Origin: Myxococcales bacterium
GTDB lineage: Bacteria > Myxococcota > Polyangia > Polyangiales > Polyangiaceae
NCBI GenBank assembly: GCA_020430865.1
Contig: JAGQIY010000061.1
Location: forward strand, 1 to 5,345
Length of the DNA stretch: 5,345 bases
Direction of reading: 5' to 3'
Part shown: piece after piece, positions 1 to 5,345 of the stretch
Position numbering within the stretch: position 1 is the first letter of the stretch
Layout: each line of letters begins with the position of its first letter
Program-made: the position numbers and the translations under genes
The notes under the pieces: generated by a model
Seen by the model: the letters and a program-made list of their open reading frames with translations, nothing else
What the model was told of the DNA's origin: nothing
The model's database searches: none

Positions 1-154
1 CATCGACGACCTGGGAGCGGACTCTCTCGGTCTGGTCGAGCTCGTGCTCGCCTTCGAAGAAGCGTTCGAGATCGACATCCCCGACGAGGACACGGAGAAG
101 ATCCGTACCGTCCAGGACGCGATCGACTACATCCAGCAGCACCAGGCTGGCTGA
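1..154 (+). CDS. acpP: Acyl carrier protein, C-terminal 50 residues (5' end outside window)
   Basis: Only the last 50 codons are present, read from base 2 to a TGA at 152-154. ACP carries growing acyl chains on a 4'-phosphopantetheine arm and hands them to the cytosolic fatty acid synthesis enzymes, including the FabF encoded next. The fragment opens with [14 protein letters not shown]; the serine of the DSL motif (codon 23-25) is the phosphopantetheine attachment site. The acidic helix II ([12 protein letters not shown]) and the tail [19 protein letters not shown] match housekeeping bacterial ACP almost position by position. The residue two after the serine is glycine, where E. coli has aspartate (DSLD), a modest deviation in the partner-recognition helix. 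A carrier domain of a polyketide synthase is unlikely, because the protein stops right after helix IV and fabF follows. Confidence 0.95.
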   Translation, partial: IDDLGADSLGLVELVLAFEEAFEIDIPDEDTEKIRTVQDAIDYIQQHQAG

Positions 155-196
155 GTCGTTCGTCGCGCCAGATGCGCGACCTCTGATCGAGCTTCC

Positions 197-285
197 AGCG
201 CCATCGCGGCGCTTCCCCGGCTAGCAGGTCGCCAGTGAGCGACCTGCGTCGCCGTAGGCGGCTCGACCAGCTGTCCGACGAGCCG
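197..285. repeat. Cluster of inverted repeats in the acpP-fabF gap
   Basis: Three perfect inverted repeats lie close together in the 240-base gap between acpP and fabF. AGCGCC/GGCGCT (197-202 with 208-213) has a 5-base loop. GCAGGTCGC/GCGACCTGC (224-232 with 239-247) has 9 pairs and a 6-base loop. CGGCTCG/CGAGCCG (259-265 with 279-285) has 7 pairs and a 13-base loop. None is followed by a run of T, so a standard intrinsic terminator is not shown. They could attenuate transcription after the highly expressed acpP, protect the acpP mRNA 3' end, or be sites for a protein. I see no convincing gene in this gap. Confidence 0.55.
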
Positions 286-367
286 AGCGACTAGCGCAGC
301 ACCCGCAACACACGGACTGCCCACGCTCGGCAAAGACCTTTTGTGCGCCGAGTGCGCCTTCTCACGC

Positions 368-388
368 TGGGGCGCGAGCCCCATGAGG
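368..388 (+). promoter_or_regulatory. GNRA-capped hairpin followed by the fabF Shine-Dalgarno
   Basis: TGGGGC (368-373) pairs perfectly with GCCCCA (378-383) around the four-base loop GCGA, a GNRA-type tetraloop. One base later comes GAGG (385-388), six bases before the ATG at 395. This GAGG is the best ribosome binding site near the gene and decides the start: it favours ATG 395 over the in-frame TTG 341 and ATG 383, the latter overlapping the hairpin. The stem leaves the binding site exposed, so the hairpin could stabilise the mRNA or keep the site open; that role is inference. Confidence 0.5.
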
Positions 389-394
389 CATTCA

Positions 395-1642
395 ATGGAA
401 CGCGTCGTCATCACCGGAATTGGCCTGATCACTCCCAACGGCATCGGCACCGAGGCCACCTGGCAGTCGTTGCTCAAGGGAGAGAGCGGTGCAGGCCCCA
501 TCACCCAGTTCGAGGCAACCGATGCCTACCCGACGCGCTTCGCCTGCGAGGTCAAGGGCTACGACCCCGCGGAGTACATGCCGAAGAAGAAGCTGAAGGA
601 GGTGGCCCGCTTCATCACCTTCTCGATGGGCGCGACGAAGCTGGCTTTCCAGGATGCGGCGCTCGAGCTGGCGGAGGCCGAGCGGGACCGCGCAGGCTGC
701 TTCATCGGCGTCGGCCTTGGGGGCCTCGAGAACCTCGAGAAGGTCAAGATGATCCTGGAGACCAAGGGTCCCGGTAAGGTCAGCCCCTACTTCATCCCGT
801 CACTCATCGGGAACCTCGCCGCGGGGCAGGTCAGCATCGAGTACGGTCTCCGGGGCCCTAGCTTCTGTCACACCACCGCCTGCTCCTCGAGCGCCCATTC
901 CCTCGGGGAAGCAGCCGAGTGGATCCGTCGAGGAAAGGCGGACGTGATGGTTGCGGGTGGCGCAGAGGCCACCATCACGCCGATCGGCATCGCGGGCTTC
1001 AGCGCCATGTTTGCGCTCTCGCGACGCAACGACGACCCCACCGCAGCCAGCCGCCCCTGGGACAAGGGCCGGGACGGCTTCGTCTGCGGCGAAGGCGCGG
1101 GGACGCTAATCCTCGAGTCGCTGACGCGCGCCAAGCGCCGCGGCGCAAAAATCTACGCGGAAATTACGGGTTTTGGTGCGTCGAGCGACGCCTATCACAT
1201 CACCAAGCCCGCCCCGGACGGGGCAGGCGCGATCCGTTCCATGCGCCTGGCTCTGGAGGACGCGCAGGTCTCCCCCGAGAGCATCGGATACATGAACGCT
1301 CACGGCACCTCGACCCCCGCTGGAGACATCGAGGAGAGCAAGGCAGTGGAAGCGGTGTTCGGCAGCCACGCCGTCGACCACGAGCTCTGGGTGAGTTCGA
1401 CCAAGTCGATGATGGGCCACCTGCTGGGCGCTGCTGGCGCGGTCGAGGCGGCGGTTTGCGCCAAGGCGATCGAGACCGGCGCCATCCCGCCAACGATCAA
1501 CCTGACGGATCCAGACCCGGAGTGCCGCCTCGACTACGTGCCGAACCAGGCACGCGAGCGACGCCTCGAGCACGCGATGAGCAACTCGTTCGGCTTCGGC
1601 GGCACGAACGCCACCCTGGTGCTGAGCCGCTACAAGGACTAG
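395..1642 (+). CDS. fabF: Beta-ketoacyl-[acyl-carrier-protein] synthase II
   Basis: A 415-residue cytosolic condensing enzyme, close to the 413 residues of E. coli FabF. It adds two carbons from malonyl-ACP to an acyl-ACP, releasing CO2, and is the elongating synthase of type II fatty acid synthesis. The thiolase-fold N-terminus starts [16 protein letters not shown]. The nucleophile is Cys163 in [10 protein letters not shown], with His303 in [11 protein letters not shown] and His342 in [16 protein letters not shown] completing the Cys-His-His triad; Lys337 precedes the second histidine. The C-terminal glycine-rich loop NSFGFGGTN (397-405) is the family's gating loop. The start at ATG 395 is chosen from the GAGG site and from alignment to FabF; starting at TTG 341 would add 18 residues unlike the family. 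It lies downstream of acpP in the classical order. FabB is less likely given length and acpP adjacency. All key residues are intact. Confidence 0.96.
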   Translation: MERVVITGIGLITPNGIGTEATWQSLLKGESGAGPITQFEATDAYPTRFACEVKGYDPAEYMPKKKLKEVARFITFSMGATKLAFQDAALELAEAERDRAGCFIGVGLGGLENLEKVKMILETKGPGKVSPYFIPSLIGNLAAGQVSIEYGLRGPSFCHTTACSSSAHSLGEAAEWIRRGKADVMVAGGAEATITPIGIAGFSAMFALSRRNDDPTAASRPWDKGRDGFVCGEGAGTLILESLTRAKRRGAKIYAEITGFGASSDAYHITKPAPDGAGAIRSMRLALEDAQVSPESIGYMNAHGTSTPAGDIEESKAVEAVFGSHAVDHELWVSSTKSMMGHLLGAAGAVEAAVCAKAIETGAIPPTINLTDPDPECRLDYVPNQARERRLEHAMSNSFGFGGTNATLVLSRYKD

Positions 1643-1681
1643 CCGGCGACTGCCATCCGGCAGCTGGTCCCGCAGCCGGCT
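1641..1681. repeat. Nested inverted repeat at the fabF stop codon
   Basis: AGCCGGC (1641-1647), starting within the fabF TAG, pairs with GCCGGCT (1675-1681). Nested inside is CTGCC/GGCAG (1650-1654 with 1659-1663) with a 4-base loop. The transcript could fold here just after fabF. There is no T-tract, so it may protect the 3' end or assist factor-dependent termination rather than be an intrinsic terminator. The function is inferred only from position and pairing. Confidence 0.4.
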
Positions 1682-1749
1682 CGACGCCAACGTTCAACAA
1701 TTTGGGCATACCCGGCCAGCCCCTTGACTCGTCCGGCCCACACTGCGAC

Positions 1750-1800
1750 GCGCAGGGCGGGGCGGTTTACGCCCCTGCGCCAGCCTGAATCTATGCTGGC
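1750..1800. promoter_or_regulatory. Two abutting hairpins upstream of nrdR
   Basis: GCGCAGGG (1750-1757) pairs with CCCTGCGC (1773-1780). An alternative inner pairing of GGGGCG (1759-1764) with CGCCCC (1770-1775) around GTTTA is also possible. A second hairpin, GCCAGC/GCTGGC (1779-1784 with 1795-1800), shares two bases with the first, so the two full stems compete at 1779-1780. Only a weak T-stretch (CATTTC) follows. This could end the fabF transcript or be a structured leader for nrdR; the sequence does not decide. I found no NrdR-box-like palindrome and no convincing sigma-70 promoter in the 209-base gap. TTGACT at 1724 lacks a partner -10, and TATGCT at 1792 lacks a well-spaced -35. Confidence 0.4.
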
Positions 1801-1851
1801 CATTTCAGAGCGGCGGTACTACCACACCGGCCCCGTTCCCCCTCGTGAACC

Positions 1852-2313
1852 ATGCAGTGCCCCTTCTGCAGCCACACGGACAGTCGTGTGACCGACTCTC
1901 GACTCGCCTCCGGCGGCACCGTCGTCTGGAGACGCCGCGAGTGTGACGCGTGCAAGAAGCGCTTCACGACCTACGAACGCGTCGAGCACTCGCTGCCCAC
2001 GGTGGTCAAGAAGGACGGGCGGCGCGAGCCTTTCGATCGCCAGAAGCTGCTACGCAGCCTTCAGATCGCCTGCAACAAGCGGCCAGTGCCAGCGGATCGC
2101 CTGGACGAGACAGCCGAGGCGCTGGAGCGCGAGCTGGGGCAGTCTGGCGAGAAGGAGATCGTCTCTCGCCTGATTGGCGAGAAGGTGATGGAGCGTCTCA
2201 AGGATCTGGACGAGGTGGCCTACGTGCGCTTCGCGAGTGTGTACCGCTCGTTCCGCGACATCGACGAGTTCATGGCCGAGATGGGAAAGCTGGTTCAGTC
2301 GCGAGCGCACTGA
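1852..2313 (+). CDS. nrdR: Transcriptional repressor NrdR
   Basis: A 153-residue cytosolic regulator, the usual NrdR length. NrdR senses ATP/dATP through its ATP-cone and represses ribonucleotide reductase genes by binding paired NrdR boxes. Residues 3-34 form the zinc ribbon, with Cys3-x2-Cys6 (CPFC) and Cys31-x2-Cys34 (CDAC), the conserved VTDSR segment and the basic stretch WRRREC that contacts DNA. KRFTTYERVE links to the ATP-cone (about 49-139), seen in VVKKDGRREPFDRQKLLRSL, NKRPV and the signature VAYVRFASVYRSFRDI. The start is certain: an in-frame TGA lies at 1846-1848, two codons upstream. No Shine-Dalgarno is visible before it, so translation may be leaderless or rely on another signal. 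ribD follows after 16 bases, a pairing known from many bacteria including E. coli. No nrd genes are in the window, so its targets lie elsewhere. Confidence 0.97.
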   Translation: MQCPFCSHTDSRVTDSRLASGGTVVWRRRECDACKKRFTTYERVEHSLPTVVKKDGRREPFDRQKLLRSLQIACNKRPVPADRLDETAEALERELGQSGEKEIVSRLIGEKVMERLKDLDEVAYVRFASVYRSFRDIDEFMAEMGKLVQSRAH

Positions 2314-2316
2314 GCC

Positions 2317-2321
2317 AGGAG
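2317..2321 (+). promoter_or_regulatory. ribD Shine-Dalgarno AGGAG
   Basis: AGGAG lies in the 16-base gap after nrdR, eight bases before the ATG at 2330. It fixes the ribD start there and rules out the longer reading frame that opens inside nrdR at 2237. The short gap and strong site indicate translation from an nrdR-ribD transcript. Confidence 0.85.
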
Positions 2322-2329
2322 ATTTGACG

Positions 2330-3442
2330 ATGGGTGATCTCGACGCCGAAATGATGGCCAAGGCTCTGGAAGCAGGGCGGCGCGGCGATCCCTCGCCCAA
2401 CCCCCACGTGGGCTGCGTGGTCGCCCAGGGCAAGGAGATCGTCGGCACGGGTCACCACGAGACCGCTGGCGAAGATCACGCTGAGATCACTGCGCTGAAG
2501 GAGGCCGGAGAGAGGGCCAAGGGCGCGACCCTGTACGTCACGCTGGAGCCGTGCGCCCATCAAGGGCGAACCGCGCCTTGCGTCGACGCCATCATCGAGG
2601 CTGGCGTGAAGCGCGTGGTGATCGGCTGCAAGGATCCGAACCCCCACGTCGAAGGCGGCGGTCAGGGCTTGCTCGAACAAGCAGGCATCGAGGTCAGCCT
2701 CGGCGTCCTCGAGGGCGAAGCCAAGCAGCTGATCAAGCCATGGGAGAAGTACATCACCCGCGGCAGCACCTACCTGGCCCTGAAGCTGGCCACGTCGCTC
2801 GACGGGCGAACGGCTACCCGCACCGGCGCTTCGAAGTGGATCACTGGCTCCGACAGCCGCGCCAAGGTCCACTTACTGCGCACCCAGTTGGATGCCGTGA
2901 TGGTCGGAATCAACACCGTGGTAGCCGACGATCCGCGGCTGACCGTGCGCGACGTACCGGGCCGAAACCCGGTGCGGGTGGTGATCGACAGCAAGCTGCG
3001 TTTCCCTCTGGATAGCCAGCTCGCGCAGACGGCAGACGAGATCCCGACCTGCGTGATCACCACGCCCGAGGCGCCAGAGGAGGCGGCGCTCGCCCTCAGC
3101 GATCTCCACGTCAGCGTGATCCGCGTCCCCGCCGGGACCGATGGTCGGGTGGACATGACCAAGGCGCTCGAGGCGCTCGCAGCGCGCGAGGTCGTGTCGG
3201 TGCTCTGCGAAGGTGGCGCCGAGCTCGCTGGGTCGCTCCTTGCCTCGAAGCTCGCCGACGAGCTTCATGTCTTCATCGCCCCGGTGATGCTGGGTCCGCG
3301 CGGCAAGCCAGGCGCGGTGGACTGGGCCGGCCCCGAGCAGCCCACGGAGGCGCCTCGCATCGATCCGCCGCGCTGGGAGCTATGCGGCTCGGATGCGTAT
3401 GTCTACGGCCCCCTGAAATACCCACGGAAAGTCCGTAAATAG
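2330..3442 (+). CDS. ribD: Bifunctional riboflavin biosynthesis protein: pyrimidine deaminase / 5-amino-6-(5-phosphoribosylamino)uracil reductase
   Basis: A 370-residue cytosolic enzyme (E. coli RibD has 367) doing steps two and three from GTP to riboflavin: deamination of the 2,5-diaminopyrimidine phosphate, then NADPH-dependent reduction of the ribosyl group. Residues 1-145 are the cytidine-deaminase-like zinc domain, with PNPHVGCV (23-30), His50-Ala-Glu52 and Cys75/Cys84 in EPCAHQGRTAPC supplying the zinc ligands and proton shuttle. Residues from about 147 are the DHFR-like reductase, with LKLATSLDGR (151-160), SKWITG (168-173), GINTVVADDPRLTVR (193-207) and CEGGAELAGSLL (293-304). Both active sites look intact, so it should be bifunctional. 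ribE, ribBA and ribH, which often follow, are absent here; def comes next instead. No FMN riboswitch fits the 16-base gap before it. Confidence 0.96.
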   Translation: MGDLDAEMMAKALEAGRRGDPSPNPHVGCVVAQGKEIVGTGHHETAGEDHAEITALKEAGERAKGATLYVTLEPCAHQGRTAPCVDAIIEAGVKRVVIGCKDPNPHVEGGGQGLLEQAGIEVSLGVLEGEAKQLIKPWEKYITRGSTYLALKLATSLDGRTATRTGASKWITGSDSRAKVHLLRTQLDAVMVGINTVVADDPRLTVRDVPGRNPVRVVIDSKLRFPLDSQLAQTADEIPTCVITTPEAPEEAALALSDLHVSVIRVPAGTDGRVDMTKALEALAAREVVSVLCEGGAELAGSLLASKLADELHVFIAPVMLGPRGKPGAVDWAGPEQPTEAPRIDPPRWELCGSDAYVYGPLKYPRKVRK

Positions 3443-3468
3443 CGCGCTCCGTACCGCTCTGCGGGGCC

Positions 3469-3501
3469 GCGCTCGAGCCGCTCGGGCGCCGCTTTCGGTT
3501 T
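3469..3501 (+). terminator. Possible intrinsic terminator after nrdR-ribD
   Basis: GCGCTCGAG (3469-3477) pairs with CTCGGGCGC (3481-3489) as nine pairs including one G-T, around a three-base loop. An interrupted T-rich stretch, CGCTTTCGGTTT (3490-3501), follows. It starts 27 bases after the ribD stop and sits in the 117-base gap before def, where a transcript end is expected. The T-tract is imperfect, so efficiency is uncertain. Confidence 0.45.
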
Positions 3502-3559
3502 GGGGGTGAGGGGCCTCGCGTTGCGAGCGGTGTGAGCGGGTGATAGCTTCCTTTACGTC

Positions 3560-4075
3560 ATGGCCCTGCGCGAGATCCTCGAGTTCCCCGACCCCCGACT
3601 ACGCGAAGTGGGACAGCAAGTCACCGCGTTCGACGACGAGCTGAGACAGCTGGTCGAGGACATGGCCGAGACCATGTACGACGCACCTGGAGTGGGTCTC
3701 GCGGCGACGCAGATCGGCGTCGCAAGACGCATCTTCGTGATCGACGTTGCCGGAGAGGACGAGCCCAGCGATCTGAAGGTCTTCATCAACCCCAAGATCC
3801 TCGAGCTCGACGGGACCCAGGTGTGGGAAGAAGGCTGTCTATCTTTCCCTGGGGCAACAGAAGAGGTCAAGCGCGCGGAACGAGTCAAGGTGCGCGCCCA
3901 AGACGAGTTCGGCGACACCTTCGAGCTCGAAGCGGATGGCCTGCTGGCCGTCGCCATCCAACACGAGAACGATCACCTCGATGGCGTGCTGATGATCGAC
4001 AAGCTGAACGCTATCAAGAAGCGTCTGTTCAGCCGCAAGATGAACAAGGCCAAGCAGGCCGCTGTCCGCGCCTGA
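3560..4075 (+). CDS. def: Peptide deformylase
   Basis: A 171-residue metalloenzyme (E. coli Def has 169) that removes the formyl group from the N-terminal methionine of nascent proteins at the ribosome. All three family motifs are present: GVGLAATQIG (44-53), EGCLSFPG (91-98) and the HExxH-type QHENDHLDG (134-142). Metal ligands are Cys93, His135 and His139, with Glu136 as catalytic base. The N-terminus ILEFPDPRLREVGQQV is typical, and the tail KRLFSRKMNKAKQ is basic, as in bacterial enzymes that dock on the ribosome. ATG 3560 is the only possible start: an in-frame TGA lies at 3533-3535 with no start codon between. No Shine-Dalgarno is visible in the last 15 bases. fmt, its frequent neighbour, is not seen here. 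The gene on its right runs convergently. Confidence 0.96.
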   Translation: MALREILEFPDPRLREVGQQVTAFDDELRQLVEDMAETMYDAPGVGLAATQIGVARRIFVIDVAGEDEPSDLKVFINPKILELDGTQVWEEGCLSFPGATEEVKRAERVKVRAQDEFGDTFELEADGLLAVAIQHENDHLDGVLMIDKLNAIKKRLFSRKMNKAKQAAVRA

Positions 4076-4081
4076 CCCACT

Positions 4082-4154
4082 CTGTCCGAGGGCCCGGGGC
4101 GGGGCTCGAGCCCTGCTGGAAAGCGCATCAGGGGGCGGGCGAGTTCGGAGACAG
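4082..4154. terminator. Palindromic structure in the convergent def / cpaF-like gap
   Basis: The 83-base gap between two converging genes contains the 12-base perfect palindrome GGGCTCGAGCCC (4102-4113). It is framed by a long-range inverted repeat, CTGT-CCGA (4082-4089) with TCGG-AG-ACAG (4145-4154), eight pairs with a two-base bulge. Being symmetric, it could fold in transcripts from either side and act as a bidirectional terminator. No T-tract accompanies it on either strand, so the call rests on position and pairing only. Confidence 0.3.
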
Positions 4155-4158
4155 GATA

Positions 4159-5345
4159 CTAGGAGCGACCGTTGCGCGTGAACAGGGACGGCTCCATCGT
4201 GATGCCCCGCGCGCCGAGATCCTCCGCCAGCCTCGGGACGTTACCCGTCGACGCGAACGTGCCTTCCACGGCACCACCGGCGGCGGTGCGCTGGAAGCTG
4301 AAGGCGAAGATGTCTTCGACTTCGAAGCCATCCGCCGATAGCCCGTTCGGTTCGGCGATACGCAACACGCGGTAGCGCTGGTCGCGTAGCTGGGCGACCT
4401 CCAGCAGCAGGTCAAACGCACCTTCCACCTGGTGGCGAGCCGCCTCTCGCGCGACGCTTCCGCTGCGCATGCAGGCGGTGGTCAAGCGCTCCAGCGCCTG
4501 CTCGAGGTTCCCGGCTTGGGTGGAGATCAGCGCTCCGCGCGTTCCCGCGGTGATGGCCTCGACGACGCCAGCGGCCACGTGCCCCAGCGCGTTCTCGACC
4601 AACAGCCGCGCGTTGCCCAGGTTCGCCGCAGCGCCGAGCAAGCGAGGAGCGGCGGCGTTGGTCGGATCCAGCGTCAGACGGGTGACGCGCGCATCCCCCG
4701 CCAGGAGTTCGGTCTCCGCGACGCAGAGCCAATACGAGTCACACAGGTTGGCCAGCGCGTTGAGCAGATCGGCGGCTCGCGCCTCACGCGTACCGACCAC
4801 CAGGACGTTCGCTCCTCCGCTCATCGCGTGGCGCATGAACGTGGCCATCCCACGCGACAGTGTCCCTCGACGCACCAGGTCGTCGACGACGCTGGTCACG
4901 CGCTGCGCCTTGCGCAGGGAGAGCAGCGAGCGACCACCGGCGACGGACCCTCGCACGGCACTCATCCGCACGGAACCCGGCAGGACTCGCTCGACGACCG
5001 CTTCCTCTGGAGCGGGCTCGCGCCCTGCCAGGCGACACAGACGCGTGACGACACGCTCGAGGGACTCCTCCGAGGAGAACGGAGGCTCGACGACGCGCCA
5101 ACCTGCGGCAGACTCTGCGGTCACATGGCCGAAGCCGGTCACGCTCAACTCAGTGATGTCGTCGTCGTTGAGCAGCGGTCCCAGCGGGCCGAGCGCACAC
5201 AGCTCGGCGCGAGCGTCTGACAACACCCGCTCGTCCTCGGCATCGGAAGAGATCGCCCCCTCACCCCGCAGCGCAGCCAGCTGTTCGACCACCGCTCGCT
5301 CGACTCGTTGCCGCGCGGATTCATCGACGGGTTGGGCGAGACGAG
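4159..5345 (-). CDS. CpaF/TadA-family secretion ATPase homologue with degenerate nucleotide-binding motifs (5' end outside window)
   Basis: The frame is open from the right edge to a TAG at 4159-4161; a GTG at 5292 exists, but family-like helix sequence (RQRVERAVVEQLAALRGEG) continues upstream, so the start is probably outside. Numbering from that GTG, the N-domain is clear: ALGPLGPLLNDDDITELSVTG (33-53), LPGSVRMSAV (104-113), SLLSLRK (122-128), DDLVRRGTLS (137-146). The C-terminus also fits: LRDQRYRVLRIAEPNG (302-317), EDIFAF (326-331), GTFASTGNVPRLAEDL (344-359). CpaF/TadA ATPases power Tad pilus assembly as cytoplasmic hexamers. Here Walker A (family GGTGSGKTT) is GTREARAAD (167-175), without lysine or threonine. 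Walker B (RIIVGEVRG) is RLLVENALG (229-237), and the His-box histidine is Gln259. The reading frame is intact with G/C-rich third positions. A structural or regulatory partner of an active CpaF is my inference; I know no established name for it. Confidence 0.85.
   Translation of the reverse strand, partial: RLAQPVDESARQRVERAVVEQLAALRGEGAISSDAEDERVLSDARAELCALGPLGPLLNDDDITELSVTGFGHVTAESAAGWRVVEPPFSSEESLERVVTRLCRLAGREPAPEEAVVERVLPGSVRMSAVRGSVAGGRSLLSLRKAQRVTSVVDDLVRRGTLSRGMATFMRHAMSGGANVLVVGTREARAADLLNALANLCDSYWLCVAETELLAGDARVTRLTLDPTNAAAPRLLGAAANLGNARLLVENALGHVAAGVVEAITAGTRGALISTQAGNLEQALERLTTACMRSGSVAREAARHQVEGAFDLLLEVAQLRDQRYRVLRIAEPNGLSADGFEVEDIFAFSFQRTAAGGAVEGTFASTGNVPRLAEDLGARGITMEPSLFTRNGRS

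Noticed and set aside
127..504. 125-codon minus-strand frame across the acpP-fabF gap
   Set aside because: It overlaps the ends of two certain genes, has low-complexity composition and no recognisable domain; it looks like a GC-rich chance frame.
919..1788. 289-codon plus-strand frame overlapping fabF
   Set aside because: It is a shifted frame of fabF with Arg/His/Pro-rich composition and no domain; fabF keeps all its catalytic residues in the other frame.
1754..1851. FMN riboswitch suggested by AGGGCGGGG (1754-1762) and a later GGCGGTA (1812-1818)
   Set aside because: The remaining conserved parts (GTGAAATTCCCC, an adjacent ACCGGCGGT, the GCCCGCGAGC-like segment) are missing and the spacing is wrong. 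The match is explained by GC-rich hairpin sequence, and the next gene is nrdR rather than ribD.
2237..2329. Extended ribD start inside nrdR
   Set aside because: The 31 extra codons encode a Ser/Trp/Arg-rich shadow of nrdR, and the AGGAG at 2317-2321 places the start at 2330.
3521..3549. Possible promoter for def: TTGCGA (3521-3526), 17 bases, TAGCTT (3544-3549)
   Set aside because: Only 4 of 6 and 3 of 6 bases match the sigma-70 consensus, which is weak in GC-rich DNA. The position would suit a nearly leaderless def transcript, but the sequence alone does not support calling it.
4432..5220. 262-codon plus-strand frame opposite the CpaF-like gene
   Set aside because: The product is rich in Arg/Gln/His/Gly as expected from an antisense frame of a high-GC gene and has no family motifs, while the minus-strand frame matches CpaF along its length.
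4159..5345. CpaF-like gene as a pseudogene
   Set aside because: Despite the lost ATPase motifs there are no stops or frameshifts over nearly 400 codons, and the conserved C-terminal tail is in frame, which fits a functional non-catalytic protein better than decay.

Overview
The window looks like chromosomal DNA from a high-GC bacterium. Codon third positions are strongly G/C. The gene order acpP, fabF, nrdR, ribD resembles, as I remember it, the block found in Myxococcota and Geobacter-type (former Deltaproteobacteria) genomes. A Tad/CpaF-type secretion ATPase relative nearby also fits a myxobacterium, possibly of the Polyangia. This taxonomic placement is inferred from gene order and protein style, not from a database match.

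Layout, left to right. Positions 1-154 (+) hold the end of an acyl carrier protein gene. A 240-base gap rich in inverted repeats leads to fabF (395-1642, +), which encodes the beta-ketoacyl-ACP synthase II that elongates acyl chains carried by this ACP. A second gap of 209 bases, also with strong hairpins, precedes nrdR (1852-2313, +), the zinc-finger/ATP-cone repressor of ribonucleotide reductase genes. It is followed after 16 bases by ribD (2330-3442, +), the bifunctional deaminase/reductase of riboflavin synthesis. nrdR and ribD almost certainly share a transcript, which probably ends at a terminator-like hairpin near 3469-3501. def (3560-4075, +), peptide deformylase, follows as its own unit. 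Convergent to it, from the right edge down to 4159, runs the minus-strand C-terminal part of a CpaF/TadA-family protein.

The plus-strand genes are ordinary growth functions: fatty acid elongation, dNTP-supply control, flavin synthesis and N-terminal processing of new proteins. All keep their catalytic or ligand residues. The unusual item is the minus-strand CpaF-like protein. Its fold-defining segments and C-terminal tail are recognisable, but Walker A has no lysine/threonine, Walker B has lost the usual Gly-Glu, and the His-box histidine is a glutamine. It reads as an intact but probably catalytically inactive pseudo-ATPase of a Tad-like pilus or secretion system. Smaller points of interest are the hairpin-rich leaders of fabF and nrdR, the lack of Shine-Dalgarno sequences in front of nrdR and def, and the replacement of the expected ribE by def after ribD.
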